Source: Paenibacillus sp. FSL H8-0079
GTDB taxonomy: Bacteria; Bacillota; Bacilli; Paenibacillales; Paenibacillaceae
Assembly (NCBI RefSeq): GCF_037991315.1
Contig: NZ_CP150300.1
Span: 4,588,001 to 4,652,000 of the forward strand
Length of the DNA stretch: 64,000 nucleotides
Direction of reading: 5' to 3'
Numbering within the stretch: the stretch's first letter is position 1; every line of letters starts with the position of its first letter. The notes below the pieces were generated by a model. That model was not told where the DNA came from. It worked only from the letters and a program-made list of their open reading frames with translations, and searched no databases. Shown piece after piece: positions 8,877-18,170 of the stretch. The translations under genes were made by a program, and so were the position numbers.

Positions 8877-10397
8877 TTATATGAGCGGTAGCCTGTCCGC
8901 AACTGCCCCACCCTGCTGAGGTGTTACTCTGTCAATGACTCCGCAAAGTACACGAAGCCCTTCACACAAAAGCTCGACGCTCGTTACCGTGAAGCAGATG
9001 CGCAGACTGGAAGTATCCGTCTCCCCCACATAACAGGCGGAACCTGGGAGGAATGAGACCCCTGCGGCAAGTGACTGATGATGCAGTTCACGCATATCCA
9101 GGCTACTCGGAAGTTGAAGCCACAGATTAAGTCCTCCCTCTGGCAAGCGCCAGTGTATATCCTTAGTAGCATGCTCTTCCAACACTTCAGATGCCGCACA
9201 CAAACGAGAATACAATTCATCCCTCAAGCGGGATACATAGGCCCCATACTGATTCTGAATAAAGGATTGCAATGCCTTCTGTGTAAGCAGTGGGCTCCCC
9301 AAATCTGCCGTAGATTTCGCAGCCACAAGCCGGGTCAGTACGCTTCCGTCTGCAATGGCGCAGGCTATACGGCAACCGGGAGACAGCACCTTGCTGAAGC
9401 TTTTGATGTACACCACATGACCTGTGCCATCCATGGATTTAATGGAAGCCGGGGGAGGATCACGAAAATAAAGATCGGCAAACGGGTCATCCTCCAGAAT
9501 GAGGCAGTGGTAACTTTGCGCAAGATTCAGAAGTTGTGCTCGCCTTCTTGCACTCATCGTAATACCAGTCGGATTGTGATAGGTCGGGATCGTATAGATC
9601 AGCTTGGGCGGATAGGTGTCACATAAGCGGGTTAACAGATCAATACGCATACCTTCGTCGTCCATCGGAACCGTAATGATCTTGGCACCTCTGCTTGTAA
9701 ACACATCAATGGCTCCAGTATAGCTTGGCGCCTCCATATACACGACATCCCCGGGTCCAACAAAAGTCCGTGCCACAAGATCAATTCCCTGTTGAGCACC
9801 GCTTGTAATTAGCATGCGTTCAGGTGCCACCTGTAGGCCACGCTCGGCAAAATGTTCCGCAAAAATCTGTCTAAGTTCCCGATCTCCCTGAAAAGATCCA
9901 TACGCCGCCATACGCTCTGCATGATCTGAGGAAAGCCGGTAGGCACTGTCAATAATCTCGCGTGTAGGTAACAGTTCAGGCTGAATCGCTGACATATGAA
10001 GTTCATAACGTACTTGAGGTGACGTATCAAAATGTCTCCAGAGCTGTGCTCGCGGTAAATAATCTACCAGTGCCATCTGCCAATTCCATGGCGTACTGGA
10101 TTCACTATTGCTATTTTTCCGCTGCGCTCGGTCCACATCCTCCCTCTGATCCGTGTGTAACGCCCCTCTGACATAACAACCTTTACCCTGGGAGCAGGTA
10201 ATCAATTGAATCGCTTCGAGTTCAGCATAGGCCTTCGATACGGTGACCAGGCTGACACCCAGATCCGTGGTCATTTTACGAACAGAAGGAAGTCGGGTTC
10301 CGGGTTCAATCAGTCCTGATCTGATACGGTCCGCAATCGTTAGCGCAATTTGCACGTACAATTTGGTACTGCTTCCCCTTTTTAATTCGATATGCAT
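8877..10397 (-). CDS. MocR-family transcriptional regulator (GntR HTH fused to class I aminotransferase)
   Basis: A 506-residue chimeric regulator. The N-terminal winged HTH (about 1-72) contains RIRSGLIEPGTRLPSVRKM, typical of GntR. The rest is a fold-type I aminotransferase domain with the PLP lysine in SFSKVLSPGCR and the substrate arginine region LRICFTV. MocR proteins such as PdxR, GabR and TauR sense an amine or PLP adduct and control an adjacent gene. ATG 10397 is preferred because GGGGGAG sits 5 nt ahead; an in-frame ATG at 10427 would add ten residues. It is divergent from an aminotransferase that is the obvious target; the effector is unknown. Confidence 0.9.
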   Translation of the reverse strand: MHIELKRGSSTKLYVQIALTIADRIRSGLIEPGTRLPSVRKMTTDLGVSLVTVSKAYAELEAIQLITCSQGKGCYVRGALHTDQREDVDRAQRKNSNSESSTPWNWQMALVDYLPRAQLWRHFDTSPQVRYELHMSAIQPELLPTREIIDSAYRLSSDHAERMAAYGSFQGDRELRQIFAEHFAERGLQVAPERMLITSGAQQGIDLVARTFVGPGDVVYMEAPSYTGAIDVFTSRGAKIITVPMDDEGMRIDLLTRLCDTYPPKLIYTIPTYHNPTGITMSARRRAQLLNLAQSYHCLILEDDPFADLYFRDPPPASIKSMDGTGHVVYIKSFSKVLSPGCRIACAIADGSVLTRLVAAKSTADLGSPLLTQKALQSFIQNQYGAYVSRLRDELYSRLCAASEVLEEHATKDIHWRLPEGGLNLWLQLPSSLDMRELHHQSLAAGVSFLPGSACYVGETDTSSLRICFTVTSVELLCEGLRVLCGVIDRVTPQQGGAVADRLPLI

Positions 10398-10410
10398 GTG
10401 TGCTCCCCCA

Positions 10411-10490
10411 ACTGTTATGATCTTCATTTTACTGTTATAGTGCAGTCCGTCTATTATAGTTTATAATATCAGTATAACAGTGAATAACAG
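10411..10490. promoter_or_regulatory. Divergent promoter region with four MocR operator-like half-sites
   Basis: CTGTTAT occurs at 10412-10418 and 10432-10438, and its reverse complement ATAACAG at 10474-10480 and 10484-10490. The left pair is 20 bp apart and the right pair 10 bp apart, consistent with one face of the helix. TATAAT-like boxes occur between them on both strands (10462-10467 plus, 10453-10458 minus), so bound regulator could act on both promoters. MocR regulators of the GabR/PdxR type bind direct repeats; assignment to this protein is inference. Confidence 0.6.
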
Positions 10491-10504
10491 GAGATGAGAA
10501 TAAC

Positions 10505-11734
10505 ATGAGTATCCCTTGGTCCAAAATGGCACAAAACACCCCGTCCTCTGTCGTTCGCGACATGCTCCAGGCCGCTCAGGCACCTGGAATGATCTCACTA
10601 GCCGGTGGATTACCAGCGCAGACTTCATTCCCGCTGGAAGCTATCCGCGTTGCATATGAAAAAGTATTTATGAGCGGAGCAGCCGCTCTTCAATATGCGG
10701 AGACTGAAGGTTACCGTCCTCTCCGCGCCAAAATCGCCGAGCGTCTTGAATCCAAGGGCATTCCCGCTTCACCCGACCATATGCTCCTCACGACGGGTTC
10801 ACAACAATCCATCGACCTGGTCTGTCGTATCCTTCTTGATCCGGGTGACCGCGTACTGGTTGAATCACCTACCTACCTCGCTGCCCTGCAAGTTATTCAT
10901 TCCTATCAAGCTGAATCTCACGGCGTAGCCTGTGATGATCACGGCATGTTGCCTGAGTCTCTGGAGGAACAGCTCCAGCTACATCGTCCAAAGCTCGTCT
11001 ATATCAACCCAACGTTCTCCAATCCTACGGGTAAAGTATGGTCACGAGAAAGAAGACAGCAGGCTGTGGATCTGTGCCACAAGTATGGTGTACTCATTCT
11101 GGAAGATGATCCCTATGGTGAAATTCGGTTTAATCCGGAGCAATTGGATGTCCCTGCTCTTGCAGAACTGGATGCAGTATCCTATGACGGCCCTTCCAAC
11201 GTTATCTACACCAGTACATTCTCCAAAACGGTAGCACCTGGCCTTCGTACGGGATGGATTCTGGCCGCTCCCGATATTGTCAAAATGGCAGCACGGGCTA
11301 AACAGGGTGCAGACTTGCATTCCAGCAGTATCGACCAAAGAGCTCTTCACGCACTGCTTGAATCCTTCGATTTGGATGCGCATATCCGCCATATTTCAGA
11401 GGATTACGAAAAACGCATGAAAACACTGACGACTCTTATGGCAGCCAAAGCATGGGAAGGCATCTCGTGGAATTCACCCCAAGGTGGCATGTTCTTGTGG
11501 CTGCAATTGCCTGAAGGCATGCTTGCAAGCAATCTGTTCACTTACGGTATTCAGGAGAAAGTGTGCATTGTGCCAGGTGATTCCTTCTATGCGGGTACAC
11601 CGGAGCTCAACCGCATGCGGATCAACTTCACGCATACAGATCCCGAGCTACTCCCGGAGGCTGTAGAACGAATGGATCGCGCCATTCAACGCTGGCATGC
11701 TTCGTTAACATCGGATAGTGTCGTTACACTGTAA
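10505..11734 (+). CDS. PLP-dependent aminotransferase (2-aminoadipate/aromatic-type, class I)
   Basis: A 409-residue fold-type I aminotransferase. The PLP site is STFSKTVAPGLRTGW, and the canonical cofactor contacts ILEDDPYGEIRF and NPTFSNPTGK are present, as is the C-terminal substrate arginine in NRMRINFTH. Overall it resembles the LysN/ARO8 group, which accepts 2-aminoadipate, kynurenine, aromatic or branched amino acids; the exact substrate cannot be told. There is no HTH domain, unlike the divergent MocR gene. AGGAG precedes the ATG. A strong bidirectional terminator follows. Confidence 0.88.
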   Translation: MSIPWSKMAQNTPSSVVRDMLQAAQAPGMISLAGGLPAQTSFPLEAIRVAYEKVFMSGAAALQYAETEGYRPLRAKIAERLESKGIPASPDHMLLTTGSQQSIDLVCRILLDPGDRVLVESPTYLAALQVIHSYQAESHGVACDDHGMLPESLEEQLQLHRPKLVYINPTFSNPTGKVWSRERRQQAVDLCHKYGVLILEDDPYGEIRFNPEQLDVPALAELDAVSYDGPSNVIYTSTFSKTVAPGLRTGWILAAPDIVKMAARAKQGADLHSSSIDQRALHALLESFDLDAHIRHISEDYEKRMKTLTTLMAAKAWEGISWNSPQGGMFLWLQLPEGMLASNLFTYGIQEKVCIVPGDSFYAGTPELNRMRINFTHTDPELLPEAVERMDRAIQRWHASLTSDSVVTL

Positions 11735-11792
11735 TGAACTGTCATAAACGTTTCCCTATGTATGAAGGTTGAATAGCTTGATATGAGAAATA

Positions 11793-11840
11793 AAAATAAG
11801 GCGGCAGGCCCGAGAATCTCGGAACTGCCGCCTTATTTTT
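11793..11840. terminator. Strong bidirectional terminator
   Basis: AAAATAAGGCGGCAG (from 11793) pairs with CTGCCGCCTTATTTTT (11825-11840), with an inner CCGAGA/TCTCGG stem. A-runs and T-runs flank both sides. It can end the plus-strand aminotransferase and the minus-strand rnpB transcript, which would then carry a 3' trailer of about 140 nt. Confidence 0.9.
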
Positions 11841-11982
11841 ATAGAACCTGTTTCAACAGGAGTTATGTTTTTCGGATGTTCATGGGTCCTTCTGATCAGT
11901 CAGGCCATCGGATGATTCATACGGGTTGTCCTCGACTGATAGGTGGACTACATTATGTTGCTATGGTGTTGTTGTTGCAGTT

Positions 11983-12400
11983 AGGAAAGCTTACCGTAAG
12001 CCGGGTTCTGTGCTCTTCGTGGTTCATACGGGAACTACCCTCCCACCAGAAGCGACAATCATCTATCTAGGCCATACATTGCTGCACAGCTCAAGCGACC
12101 AACCTAGACACACCTCGGGCTAAGGTTGCCTCCTCCGAAAAGGCGGCTGTGTCCCATTAGGTCTTGCTCCAGATGGGGTTTACCAGGAACGAAGTCACCA
12201 GCGTTCCTCGGGGTCTCTTACACCTCGGTTCCATCCTTGCCTGTGCCGGAAAATCCGGCCATCGGCGGTCCATTTCTGTGGCACTATCCTTCAACTCGCG
12301 CTGACTGGACGTTATCCAGCATCCTGCCCTGTGGAGCCCGGACTTTCCTCTCGTGGCAACAAAGGCCACCAGCGATTGTCTGTCAAACTTTCCGAACAAC
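11983..12400 (-). ncRNA. rnpB: RNase P RNA component (class A-like)
   Basis: This is the catalytic RNA of RNase P, which matures tRNA 5' ends. On the minus strand the universal core GAGGAAAGTCCGGGCTCC is followed by ACAGGGCAGG; further on come ACCGCCGATGGCC, GGTAAACCCCATCTGGAGC, and near the 3' end CCTAGATAGATGATTG and ACAGAACCCGGCTTA. The ends pair as P1: GGAAAG at 12388-12393 with CTTTCC at 11983-11988. The layout follows the E. coli-type (class A) RNA rather than B. subtilis class B, especially GGAGCAAGACCTAATGGG and the P13/P14 region. It has its own promoter. No protein gene is credible here. Confidence 0.95.
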
Positions 12401-12407
12401 ATTACAT

Positions 12408-12436
12408 AGTATACAGGCATTTAGGTTCCCAGACAA
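12408..12436 (-). promoter_or_regulatory. SigmaA promoter of rnpB
   Basis: On the minus strand, TTGTCT (12431-12436) and TATACT (12408-12413) are separated by 17 bp, placing the start near 12400, a few bases before the P1 stem. It lies just after the nif3-like gene stop. Confidence 0.75.
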
Positions 12437-12473
12437 GCTTAATATTACTGGGAATCACACAGCAACTGTCTTT

Positions 12474-13589
12474 TTAGATAAACTGGAATACTTCCGTGTT
12501 TACCTCTGAAGCTGTAACTTGCGTATCATATCGTTTATCTTGCAAACGCGAACGAAGCCAATCGGCTGTTTTCGGTTTCATAATCTTTTCGGAATTATGT
12601 CCCGGGTCGATGATGCACATGCCTGCCATTAACGCATCATGAGCCGTGTGATAATCGATGTCCCCGGTCACAATAACATCCGCACCTTTGAAGCGAGCCG
12701 TGAGCGCGTAACGGCTGCCAGATCCGCCAAGAACCGCTGCTTTTTTGATTGTTTTGTTCAGATCCCCTACTACACGCACATGAGGCACATTGAATTGGGT
12801 CTTCACGACCTCCACGAGCTCACCTAATGTCTTAGGCTCCCTAAGAGGTCCCAAGCGTCCCAGGCCGAGCGTACGGCCTTTTAAATCCATTGCATAGAGG
12901 TCGTAGGCCACTTCTTCATACGGGTGAGCCTTAAGCATCGCCTGAACGACCTTACTACGCAGGCTTTGAGGCACAATGGTCTCAATACGCATTTCTTCCA
13001 CACGTTCCATCTGCCCTTGAGTACCAATAAACGGTTGTGTCCCTTCACCTGGTACAAAAGTTCCTGTACCTTCCGTGTTGAAGCTGCACTTGTTGTATTG
13101 ACCGATACTCCCCGCTCCGGCTTCCAGAATGGCTTGAAGAACCTGTTCATGATGCGTACGAGGCACAAATACAGCGAGTTTGTACAAATGATCTGTATGT
13201 ACATCCTCCAGCGATTCCTTACTCTCGATGCCAAGTGCTTCGGCCATCCAGTCATTCATGCCACCTTCGGCTACGTCCAGGTTCGTATGACTGATATAGA
13301 CAGCAATATCATGCTTAATCAGCTTTTCATACAGTTTACCCATAGGCGTATCCGTACTCAGTGACTTAACCGGTCGGAAAATAATGGCATGATGGGCGAT
13401 AATCAAATTGGCACCGATACGAATCGCTTCGTCCACCACTTCATCCGTCACATCCAAAGCAACTAACACGTGACTGATTTCTTTTTGCAAACTGCCCAGC
13501 TGCAGACCAATGCGATCATCTGGTACAGCCAGATGTTTCGGAGCAAGTTGCTCCATCAGTTGAATTACAGATTGACCTTTGGCAAACAT
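12474..13589 (-). CDS. Nif3-like dinuclear metal centre protein (YqfO)
   Basis: A 371-residue member of the NIF3 family, close to the 373 residues of B. subtilis YqfO. The N-terminal half has GLQLGSLQKEISHVLVALDVT and the metal-binding IAHHAIIFRP. A CutA/PII-like insertion (about 130-230, beginning LYKLAVFVPRTHHEQV) interrupts the fold. The C-terminal half carries VIVTGDIDYHTAHDA and IIDPGHNSE, which supply more metal ligands. Biochemical function is not settled; GTP cyclohydrolase 1 type 2 has been used as a name without strong support. It overlaps trmK by 25 nt, suggesting translational coupling. Confidence 0.9.
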   Translation of the reverse strand: MFAKGQSVIQLMEQLAPKHLAVPDDRIGLQLGSLQKEISHVLVALDVTDEVVDEAIRIGANLIIAHHAIIFRPVKSLSTDTPMGKLYEKLIKHDIAVYISHTNLDVAEGGMNDWMAEALGIESKESLEDVHTDHLYKLAVFVPRTHHEQVLQAILEAGAGSIGQYNKCSFNTEGTGTFVPGEGTQPFIGTQGQMERVEEMRIETIVPQSLRSKVVQAMLKAHPYEEVAYDLYAMDLKGRTLGLGRLGPLREPKTLGELVEVVKTQFNVPHVRVVGDLNKTIKKAAVLGGSGSRYALTARFKGADVIVTGDIDYHTAHDALMAGMCIIDPGHNSEKIMKPKTADWLRSRLQDKRYDTQVTASEVNTEVFQFI

Positions 13590-14323
13590 GCCAAAACCTC
13601 CTTCAAGTTTGCGATAAGACGCTCTACCTCAGCCGCCTTGTCCCGGGAAGAATCCTGATCGGATTTGGAGATGGAGTTAACAACCCCTTGCAGTTTGACG
13701 ATCTCACTTTCCCACTTGGCAAAAAATACATCCGTCGGTCGATCAACCAAATAAGGCCCCATCCGTAGCAGCAAATCTTCCGTCAATTCTGTCCCGCCTT
13801 GAAGCGGACGTGCACGATACACCTCAACATTGGCAATCGGGCTTACGGATTGTGGCATCGCCGTTATAATTTCATAGATCTTACCGTCTTCTTCGAGCAA
13901 CTGTTCTGCTACAACTACCCAATTATGCTCCAACAACCAGCGTCTGAGGATATCCTCTCCCACATTCGGTTGCAAAATAAGGAGCTGGACTCCTTCCAGT
14001 TTGGATAAGCCTCGGTCCAAAATAGACGCGATCAGAGCACCACCCATACCCGCAATGGTGATGACTTCCACTTCTCCCGCAGAAATCACATCAAGCCCGT
14101 CTCCACGACGCACTGTGATTTTCTCTTTCAGGCCAGCATCGCTGACTTGTTTGCATGCAGCATCATAAGGGCCAGGATTGACTTCCCCGGCTACTGCACT
14201 TGCAGCTTTCCCACTGCGGATCGCGGCTACTGGTAACAACGCGTGGTCTGAACCGATATCAGCCATGCGGCTGCCATCGGGAATTTGATCATGTATTCGC
14301 TGTAATCGATTCGAAAGTTTCAT
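13565..14323 (-). CDS. trmK: tRNA (adenine-N1)-methyltransferase TrmK
   Basis: TrmK methylates N1 of adenine 22 in tRNA using S-adenosylmethionine. The 252-residue protein has the SAM motif MADIGSDHALLP near residue 23, the acidic VAGEVNPGP, and the catalytic-region motif ITIAGMGGALIASIL, then a helical coiled C-terminal domain. ATG 14323 begins MKLSNRLQRIHDQIPDG, the usual N-terminus, with AGGTG close ahead; an open extension to 14407 has no ribosome site. It lies between rpoD and nif3/yqfO, as in B. subtilis, but without the cytochrome gene cccA found there. Confidence 0.92.
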   Translation of the reverse strand: MKLSNRLQRIHDQIPDGSRMADIGSDHALLPVAAIRSGKAASAVAGEVNPGPYDAACKQVSDAGLKEKITVRRGDGLDVISAGEVEVITIAGMGGALIASILDRGLSKLEGVQLLILQPNVGEDILRRWLLEHNWVVVAEQLLEEDGKIYEIITAMPQSVSPIANVEVYRARPLQGGTELTEDLLLRMGPYLVDRPTDVFFAKWESEIVKLQGVVNSISKSDQDSSRDKAAEVERLIANLKEVLACLPKVNL

Positions 14324-14450
14324 GAAGCACCTACACCATTCATTTAATTTATTGATTTGCATTGAACAAGGAAAAGCGATAAAATAAAATCCAATCAAAC
14401 ATTTCAAGGATGAATTTCCAAAACCAAGAAATCAAGACGTTTAAATTAAA

Positions 14451-14497
14451 AATAAAGGAGACCCCGCCGCCGCTAAAGCGTCTTGCGGAAAGTCTCC
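14451..14497 (-). terminator. Terminator after rpoD
   Basis: GGAGAC (14457-14462) pairs with GTCTCC (14492-14497), with inner CCGC/GCGG pairing. On the minus strand it is followed by CTTTATTTTTAATTT. It lies 11 bp past the rpoD stop and separates rpoD from trmK. Confidence 0.8.
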
Positions 14498-14507
14498 CAT
14501 AGTTCGA

Positions 14508-15647
14508 TTATTCGAGGAAATCCTTGAGTCGTTTACTACGACTCGGGTGACGCAACTTACGAAGAGCCTTGGCTTCGATCTGACGAATACGCTCACGCGT
14601 AACACCAAATACCTTGCCGACTTCCTCCAGCGTTCTCGTCCGTCCATCGTCCAGACCAAAACGTAGACGAAGAACATTCTCTTCACGCTCAGTCAATGTA
14701 TCAAGTACATCTTCGAGCTGTTCTTTCAGCAACTCATATGCAGCAGCATCCGCCGGAGCAAGTGCTTCCTGATCCTCAATGAAGTCACCCAGATGGGAAT
14801 CATCTTCCTCACCAATCGGTGTCTCCAGAGAAACCGGTTCCTGTGCAATCTTCGTAATTTCACGAACTTTCTCCACACTCAGATCCATCTCAGCAGCGAT
14901 TTCTTCTGGTGTCGGTTCACGCCCAAGTTCCTGCAACAGCTGACGGGAAACCCGGATCAGCTTATTAATCGTCTCCACCATGTGCACAGGGATACGAATG
15001 GTACGCGCCTGGTCAGCTATAGCACGAGTGATCGCTTGACGAATCCACCATGTGGCATACGTACTGAACTTGTATCCTTTTTTGTGGTCGAACTTCTCAA
15101 CCGCTTTGATCAGACCCATATTACCTTCCTGAATCAAATCAAGGAACAACATTCCACGTCCAACGTACCGCTTGGCGATACTGACTACGAGACGCAGGTT
15201 CGCTTCAGCCAGACGACGCTTGGCTTCTTCATCCCCGTTCTCAATCCGTTTGGCCAGCTGTACTTCATCATCTGCCGACAACAATGGCACACGACCAATT
15301 TCCTTGAGATACATACGGACAGGGTCATTGATTTTGATACCTGGCGGCAAGCTCAGATCATCATCAAAGTGGAATTCGTCCTCTCCCTCTCTGGTGTTGT
15401 TCTCGGAATCTTCACTAGGACGAAGTGTAACCTCTTCATTATTTTCATTCACTACATCGATACCCAGATCGCTCAGTTGCTCATAGAACTCATCCATTTG
15501 CTCTGCATCTTGCTCAAAAGGAGAGAGTTTCTCTATAATTTCCTTGTAATTCAGCGAAGCTCTTTTCTTACCTGATTCAATCAATTGATCTTTAACCTGA
15601 TCCAGTGTCAATTCTGTTTCTAGTTCAGTATGCTGATCATTCGCCAT
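14508..15647 (-). CDS. rpoD: RNA polymerase principal sigma factor RpoD (SigA)
   Basis: The housekeeping sigma factor, 379 residues, close to B. subtilis SigA (371). Region 1.1 is at 1-80 and is acidic. Region 1.2 has [16 protein letters not shown], region 2 has [19 protein letters not shown] and the -10-recognition helix [15 protein letters not shown]. Region 3 contains [14 protein letters not shown], and region 4 ends with [19 protein letters not shown] for -35 recognition. The start ATG at 15647 has GGGAG 7 nt ahead. It lies 43 nt after dnaG in the classical macromolecular synthesis operon. Confidence 0.97.
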   Translation of the reverse strand: MANDQHTELETELTLDQVKDQLIESGKKRASLNYKEIIEKLSPFEQDAEQMDEFYEQLSDLGIDVVNENNEEVTLRPSEDSENNTREGEDEFHFDDDLSLPPGIKINDPVRMYLKEIGRVPLLSADDEVQLAKRIENGDEEAKRRLAEANLRLVVSIAKRYVGRGMLFLDLIQEGNMGLIKAVEKFDHKKGYKFSTYATWWIRQAITRAIADQARTIRIPVHMVETINKLIRVSRQLLQELGREPTPEEIAAEMDLSVEKVREITKIAQEPVSLETPIGEEDDSHLGDFIEDQEALAPADAAAYELLKEQLEDVLDTLTEREENVLRLRFGLDDGRTRTLEEVGKVFGVTRERIRQIEAKALRKLRHPSRSKRLKDFLE

Positions 15648-15690
15648 AACTCGACTCCCTCCTCCCTAGAAACATCCAATAATCAGACGT

Positions 15691-17511
15691 TCACTGTCTC
15701 TCTAGGGCAATCATTTCAATTGCAATCTGTGCCGCGCGTACAGAATCACCTGCCCGCTCTGCAGCAATCATTTCTTCTTTTTTCAAATCGTACTCTTTCT
15801 TACGCGGATGCTTCAGCACTTCCCTGATGCAATCATCGAGCATTTGAATACTCCATTCACCTGGACCATCCATCATCGAGATTGAACTGACCGTTTTTTC
15901 CAGGCGATCGTCATGCAGTGAAGACATAAAACGGCTTGTATCCGACGGCTTGCCTTGCGCATAGTAGGCATATAGATAAGCAGCAATAGCTGCATGATCA
16001 TCCAAGTTAAAAGCTTCACCAAGATGCTCATTCACGTACTGGGCAGCCTCATCATCCTGCAACATCCAGGCAATCAGTTTGCGTTCGGCAGCGTGATAAG
16101 CCGGCAACAGATTGGGTGTAGGCACCTGCCTATTTTGTTGCCTACCATTATTCCACCTTTTCGGGTTATTATCCCCAAACTGGAGGTTATTTTTCATCGC
16201 CTCCCGTTCTTCATTACACTCCTGCTTCAATGTTTCGAACGATACGTCCACTTCTGCAGCCAGTTCACGAAGATACACTTCCCTTTCTGTTGGAGAAGGT
16301 AAGGGTGCAATCAATTTTACTGCTTCTTTCGAATAGGCGATTTGTCCGCCACCCTCTAGCAGTATATGGCTTTTTTTTAGGTTTATAAGTTTAAATTTTG
16401 TAGTTGTCACGGCACCGTCCACAATCTGGTTTCGGAACCGTTCACCACCATGCTTCCGGATAAAATCATCCGGGTCAAGTCCCTCAGGAATGAGAGCCAC
16501 TTTGACCTGCAATCCGGCTTCCTCAAGAATGGGAAAATTTTTGAGTGCAGCAGCTTGTCCTGCTCGGTCGCCGTCATAACATATGATGACCTCGTCGCAC
16601 ATCCCCTTGAGCATCAGTGCCTGATTCTCGGTTAAAGCCGTACCCATTGCCGCTACACCATTCTGGATATCCTGATCCCATGCGGATATGACATCACCAT
16701 ATCCCTCGAACAAAATGGCTTGCCGTTGTTTGCGAATTGCATTTTTGGCATGATGCAGATTATAGAGAACACGGCTTTTGTTAAATAACCGGGTTTCCGG
16801 TGAATTTAGATACTTCGGTTGCCCATCTCCCAATATGCGCCCTGCAAATGCAATCGGCTTACCGCTCCTGCCATTGATCGGGAACATAATCCGGTCTCGG
16901 AATCGGTCCACATATCCTTGACCTTCATTTCGCGGTGACAGAAGTCCACCCTTTTCCATCTCTTCAAGTGGATAGTTACGTTTTTCGAGAAATTGTACCA
17001 GGGTGTCCCAACGATTCGGTGCGAACCCAATCTGGAACTGGTCGATCAACTTGTCGCCAAAACCTCGTGAGCGTAAATACTCCATGGCTGACTTGCCGTG
17101 CTCTGTATTTTTCAACAAAAAATGATACAGCTTCGCGGTAAGCTCATAAGCCTCCAACAGACGTTCCGTCTCCGGATTCACATGAGCAGATTCACGCCCT
17201 TGCCAGTCGCCCATAGAGATATGGCTTTCTTCTGCCATCGTCTTGACAGCCTCGGGAAAGGATAACCCTTCGATTTCCATCCTGAATTTGATGGCATTTC
17301 CACCCGTGCCGCAACCGTAGCAGTAGAAAATTTGTTTCTCAGGTGTAACGGTGAACGAAGGCGTCTTCTCGGAATGAAAAGGACAGAGGCCCTTCATATA
17401 CTTCCCCTGCTTGGTCAGATGCACAAATCGGCTCACCGTATCGACAATATCATTCTGCTGTAACACCGATTCAATAATACTTTCGGGTATACCGCCTTGT
17501 CCGGTACTCAT
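15691..17511 (-). CDS. dnaG: DNA primase DnaG
   Basis: DnaG makes RNA primers at the replication fork. In the 606-residue protein the CHC2 zinc finger is visible (Cys43, His46, Cys64, Cys67). The catalytic core has the primase signature and the Toprim domain near 260-345, with EGYGDVISAWDQDIQNGVA and YDGDRAGQAAALK supplying the acidic metal ligands. The C-terminal third (about 450-606) is the DnaB-helicase-binding domain and is divergent, with a Gln/Asn/Arg-rich linker near 440-460. ATG 17511 has AGGTGG 7 nt ahead. It is co-oriented with yqxD upstream and rpoD downstream. Confidence 0.97.
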   Translation of the reverse strand: MSTGQGGIPESIIESVLQQNDIVDTVSRFVHLTKQGKYMKGLCPFHSEKTPSFTVTPEKQIFYCYGCGTGGNAIKFRMEIEGLSFPEAVKTMAEESHISMGDWQGRESAHVNPETERLLEAYELTAKLYHFLLKNTEHGKSAMEYLRSRGFGDKLIDQFQIGFAPNRWDTLVQFLEKRNYPLEEMEKGGLLSPRNEGQGYVDRFRDRIMFPINGRSGKPIAFAGRILGDGQPKYLNSPETRLFNKSRVLYNLHHAKNAIRKQRQAILFEGYGDVISAWDQDIQNGVAAMGTALTENQALMLKGMCDEVIICYDGDRAGQAAALKNFPILEEAGLQVKVALIPEGLDPDDFIRKHGGERFRNQIVDGAVTTTKFKLINLKKSHILLEGGGQIAYSKEAVKLIAPLPSPTEREVYLRELAAEVDVSFETLKQECNEEREAMKNNLQFGDNNPKRWNNGRQQNRQVPTPNLLPAYHAAERKLIAWMLQDDEAAQYVNEHLGEAFNLDDHAAIAAYLYAYYAQGKPSDTSRFMSSLHDDRLEKTVSSISMMDGPGEWSIQMLDDCIREVLKHPRKKEYDLKKEEMIAAERAGDSVRAAQIAIEMIALERQ

Positions 17512-17558
17512 CTCTGGCCACCTTCATCTCTTCAACACGTAAATATAATTCGATAAAC

Positions 17559-18047
17559 TTACACATTCTCCTGCAAATCTTTTAAAAGTTTTGTCAGTTT
17601 ATGTTGAAAAATTTCTCGATCCTGCTCTGTGAAAGGCTTTGGGCCTTTCCCATAATGCCCTCTTTTTCGCGCTTTGGCCGCAGTGTGACGAGAATCCAAC
17701 ATGAAATCAATGTCACGATCGTTAAACTCACGACCACGAAAGGATAAAACATAACAACGTTTACCGAGCGCAAGTGCCGCAAGTCCATAGTCCTGAGTGA
17801 TAACCACATCGTATGGCTTAATATGATTAGCAATATACAGGTCTGCGCTCTGATCACTGCGATCCACTTGCACGGTTCGCACCCCTTCTCCTCCTTGAAG
17901 CAAATGATCAAATGAAGAGACTAACAGTACAGGGATGTTGAAAAGGCGAGCGGTTTGCGCAATCTCAGTTTTGACCGGACAAGCATCACCATCCACAACA
18001 ATATGGCGTATATTTAACTCACTCAATCCCAGACCACCCGGTTTCAT
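17559..18047 (-). CDS. yqxD: YaiI/YqxD family protein (UPF0178, DUF188)
   Basis: A PIN-like fold protein of unknown activity. The conserved N-terminus reads IRHIVVDGDACPVKTEI, followed by VDRSDQSADLYIANH and VITQDYGLAALAL, then the Arg-rich KARKRGHYGKGPK. The start is uncertain: ATG 18047 gives 162 residues but has no good ribosome site, while an in-frame TTG at 18026 (MSELNIRH) has GGTGG 7 nt upstream and fits family length better; the frame is open to 18107. It precedes dnaG-rpoD, the same position as B. subtilis yqxD. Confidence 0.85.
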   Translation of the reverse strand: MKPGGLGLSELNIRHIVVDGDACPVKTEIAQTARLFNIPVLLVSSFDHLLQGGEGVRTVQVDRSDQSADLYIANHIKPYDVVITQDYGLAALALGKRCYVLSFRGREFNDRDIDFMLDSRHTAAKARKRGHYGKGPKPFTEQDREIFQHKLTKLLKDLQENV

Positions 18048-18125
18048 AAAATAGCTGCATATTGTAATATACGACCCCGGCCAGGCAAAATCCTTCTGCC
18101 AGAGCAAGGGAAATCAAAGGCTAAA

Positions 18126-18170
18126 ATACGGAGCGATTGTAAAAAATACATTTCACAACCCGTTCCGTAT
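18126..18170 (-). terminator. Terminator-like hairpin after glyS
   Basis: ATACGGA (18126-18132) pairs with TCCGTAT (18164-18170), continued by ACAATC/GGTTGT type pairing with one G-U. Read on the minus strand it is followed by TTTTAG, a short U tract. It lies in the 208-bp gap between glyS and yqxD, where B. subtilis has ccpN and yqfL; no reading frame resembling either is present. Confidence 0.5.

Noticed and set aside
12126..12509. Reading frames on both strands across the RNase P RNA
   Set aside because: The conserved RNA core explains the sequence; frames lack ribosome sites.
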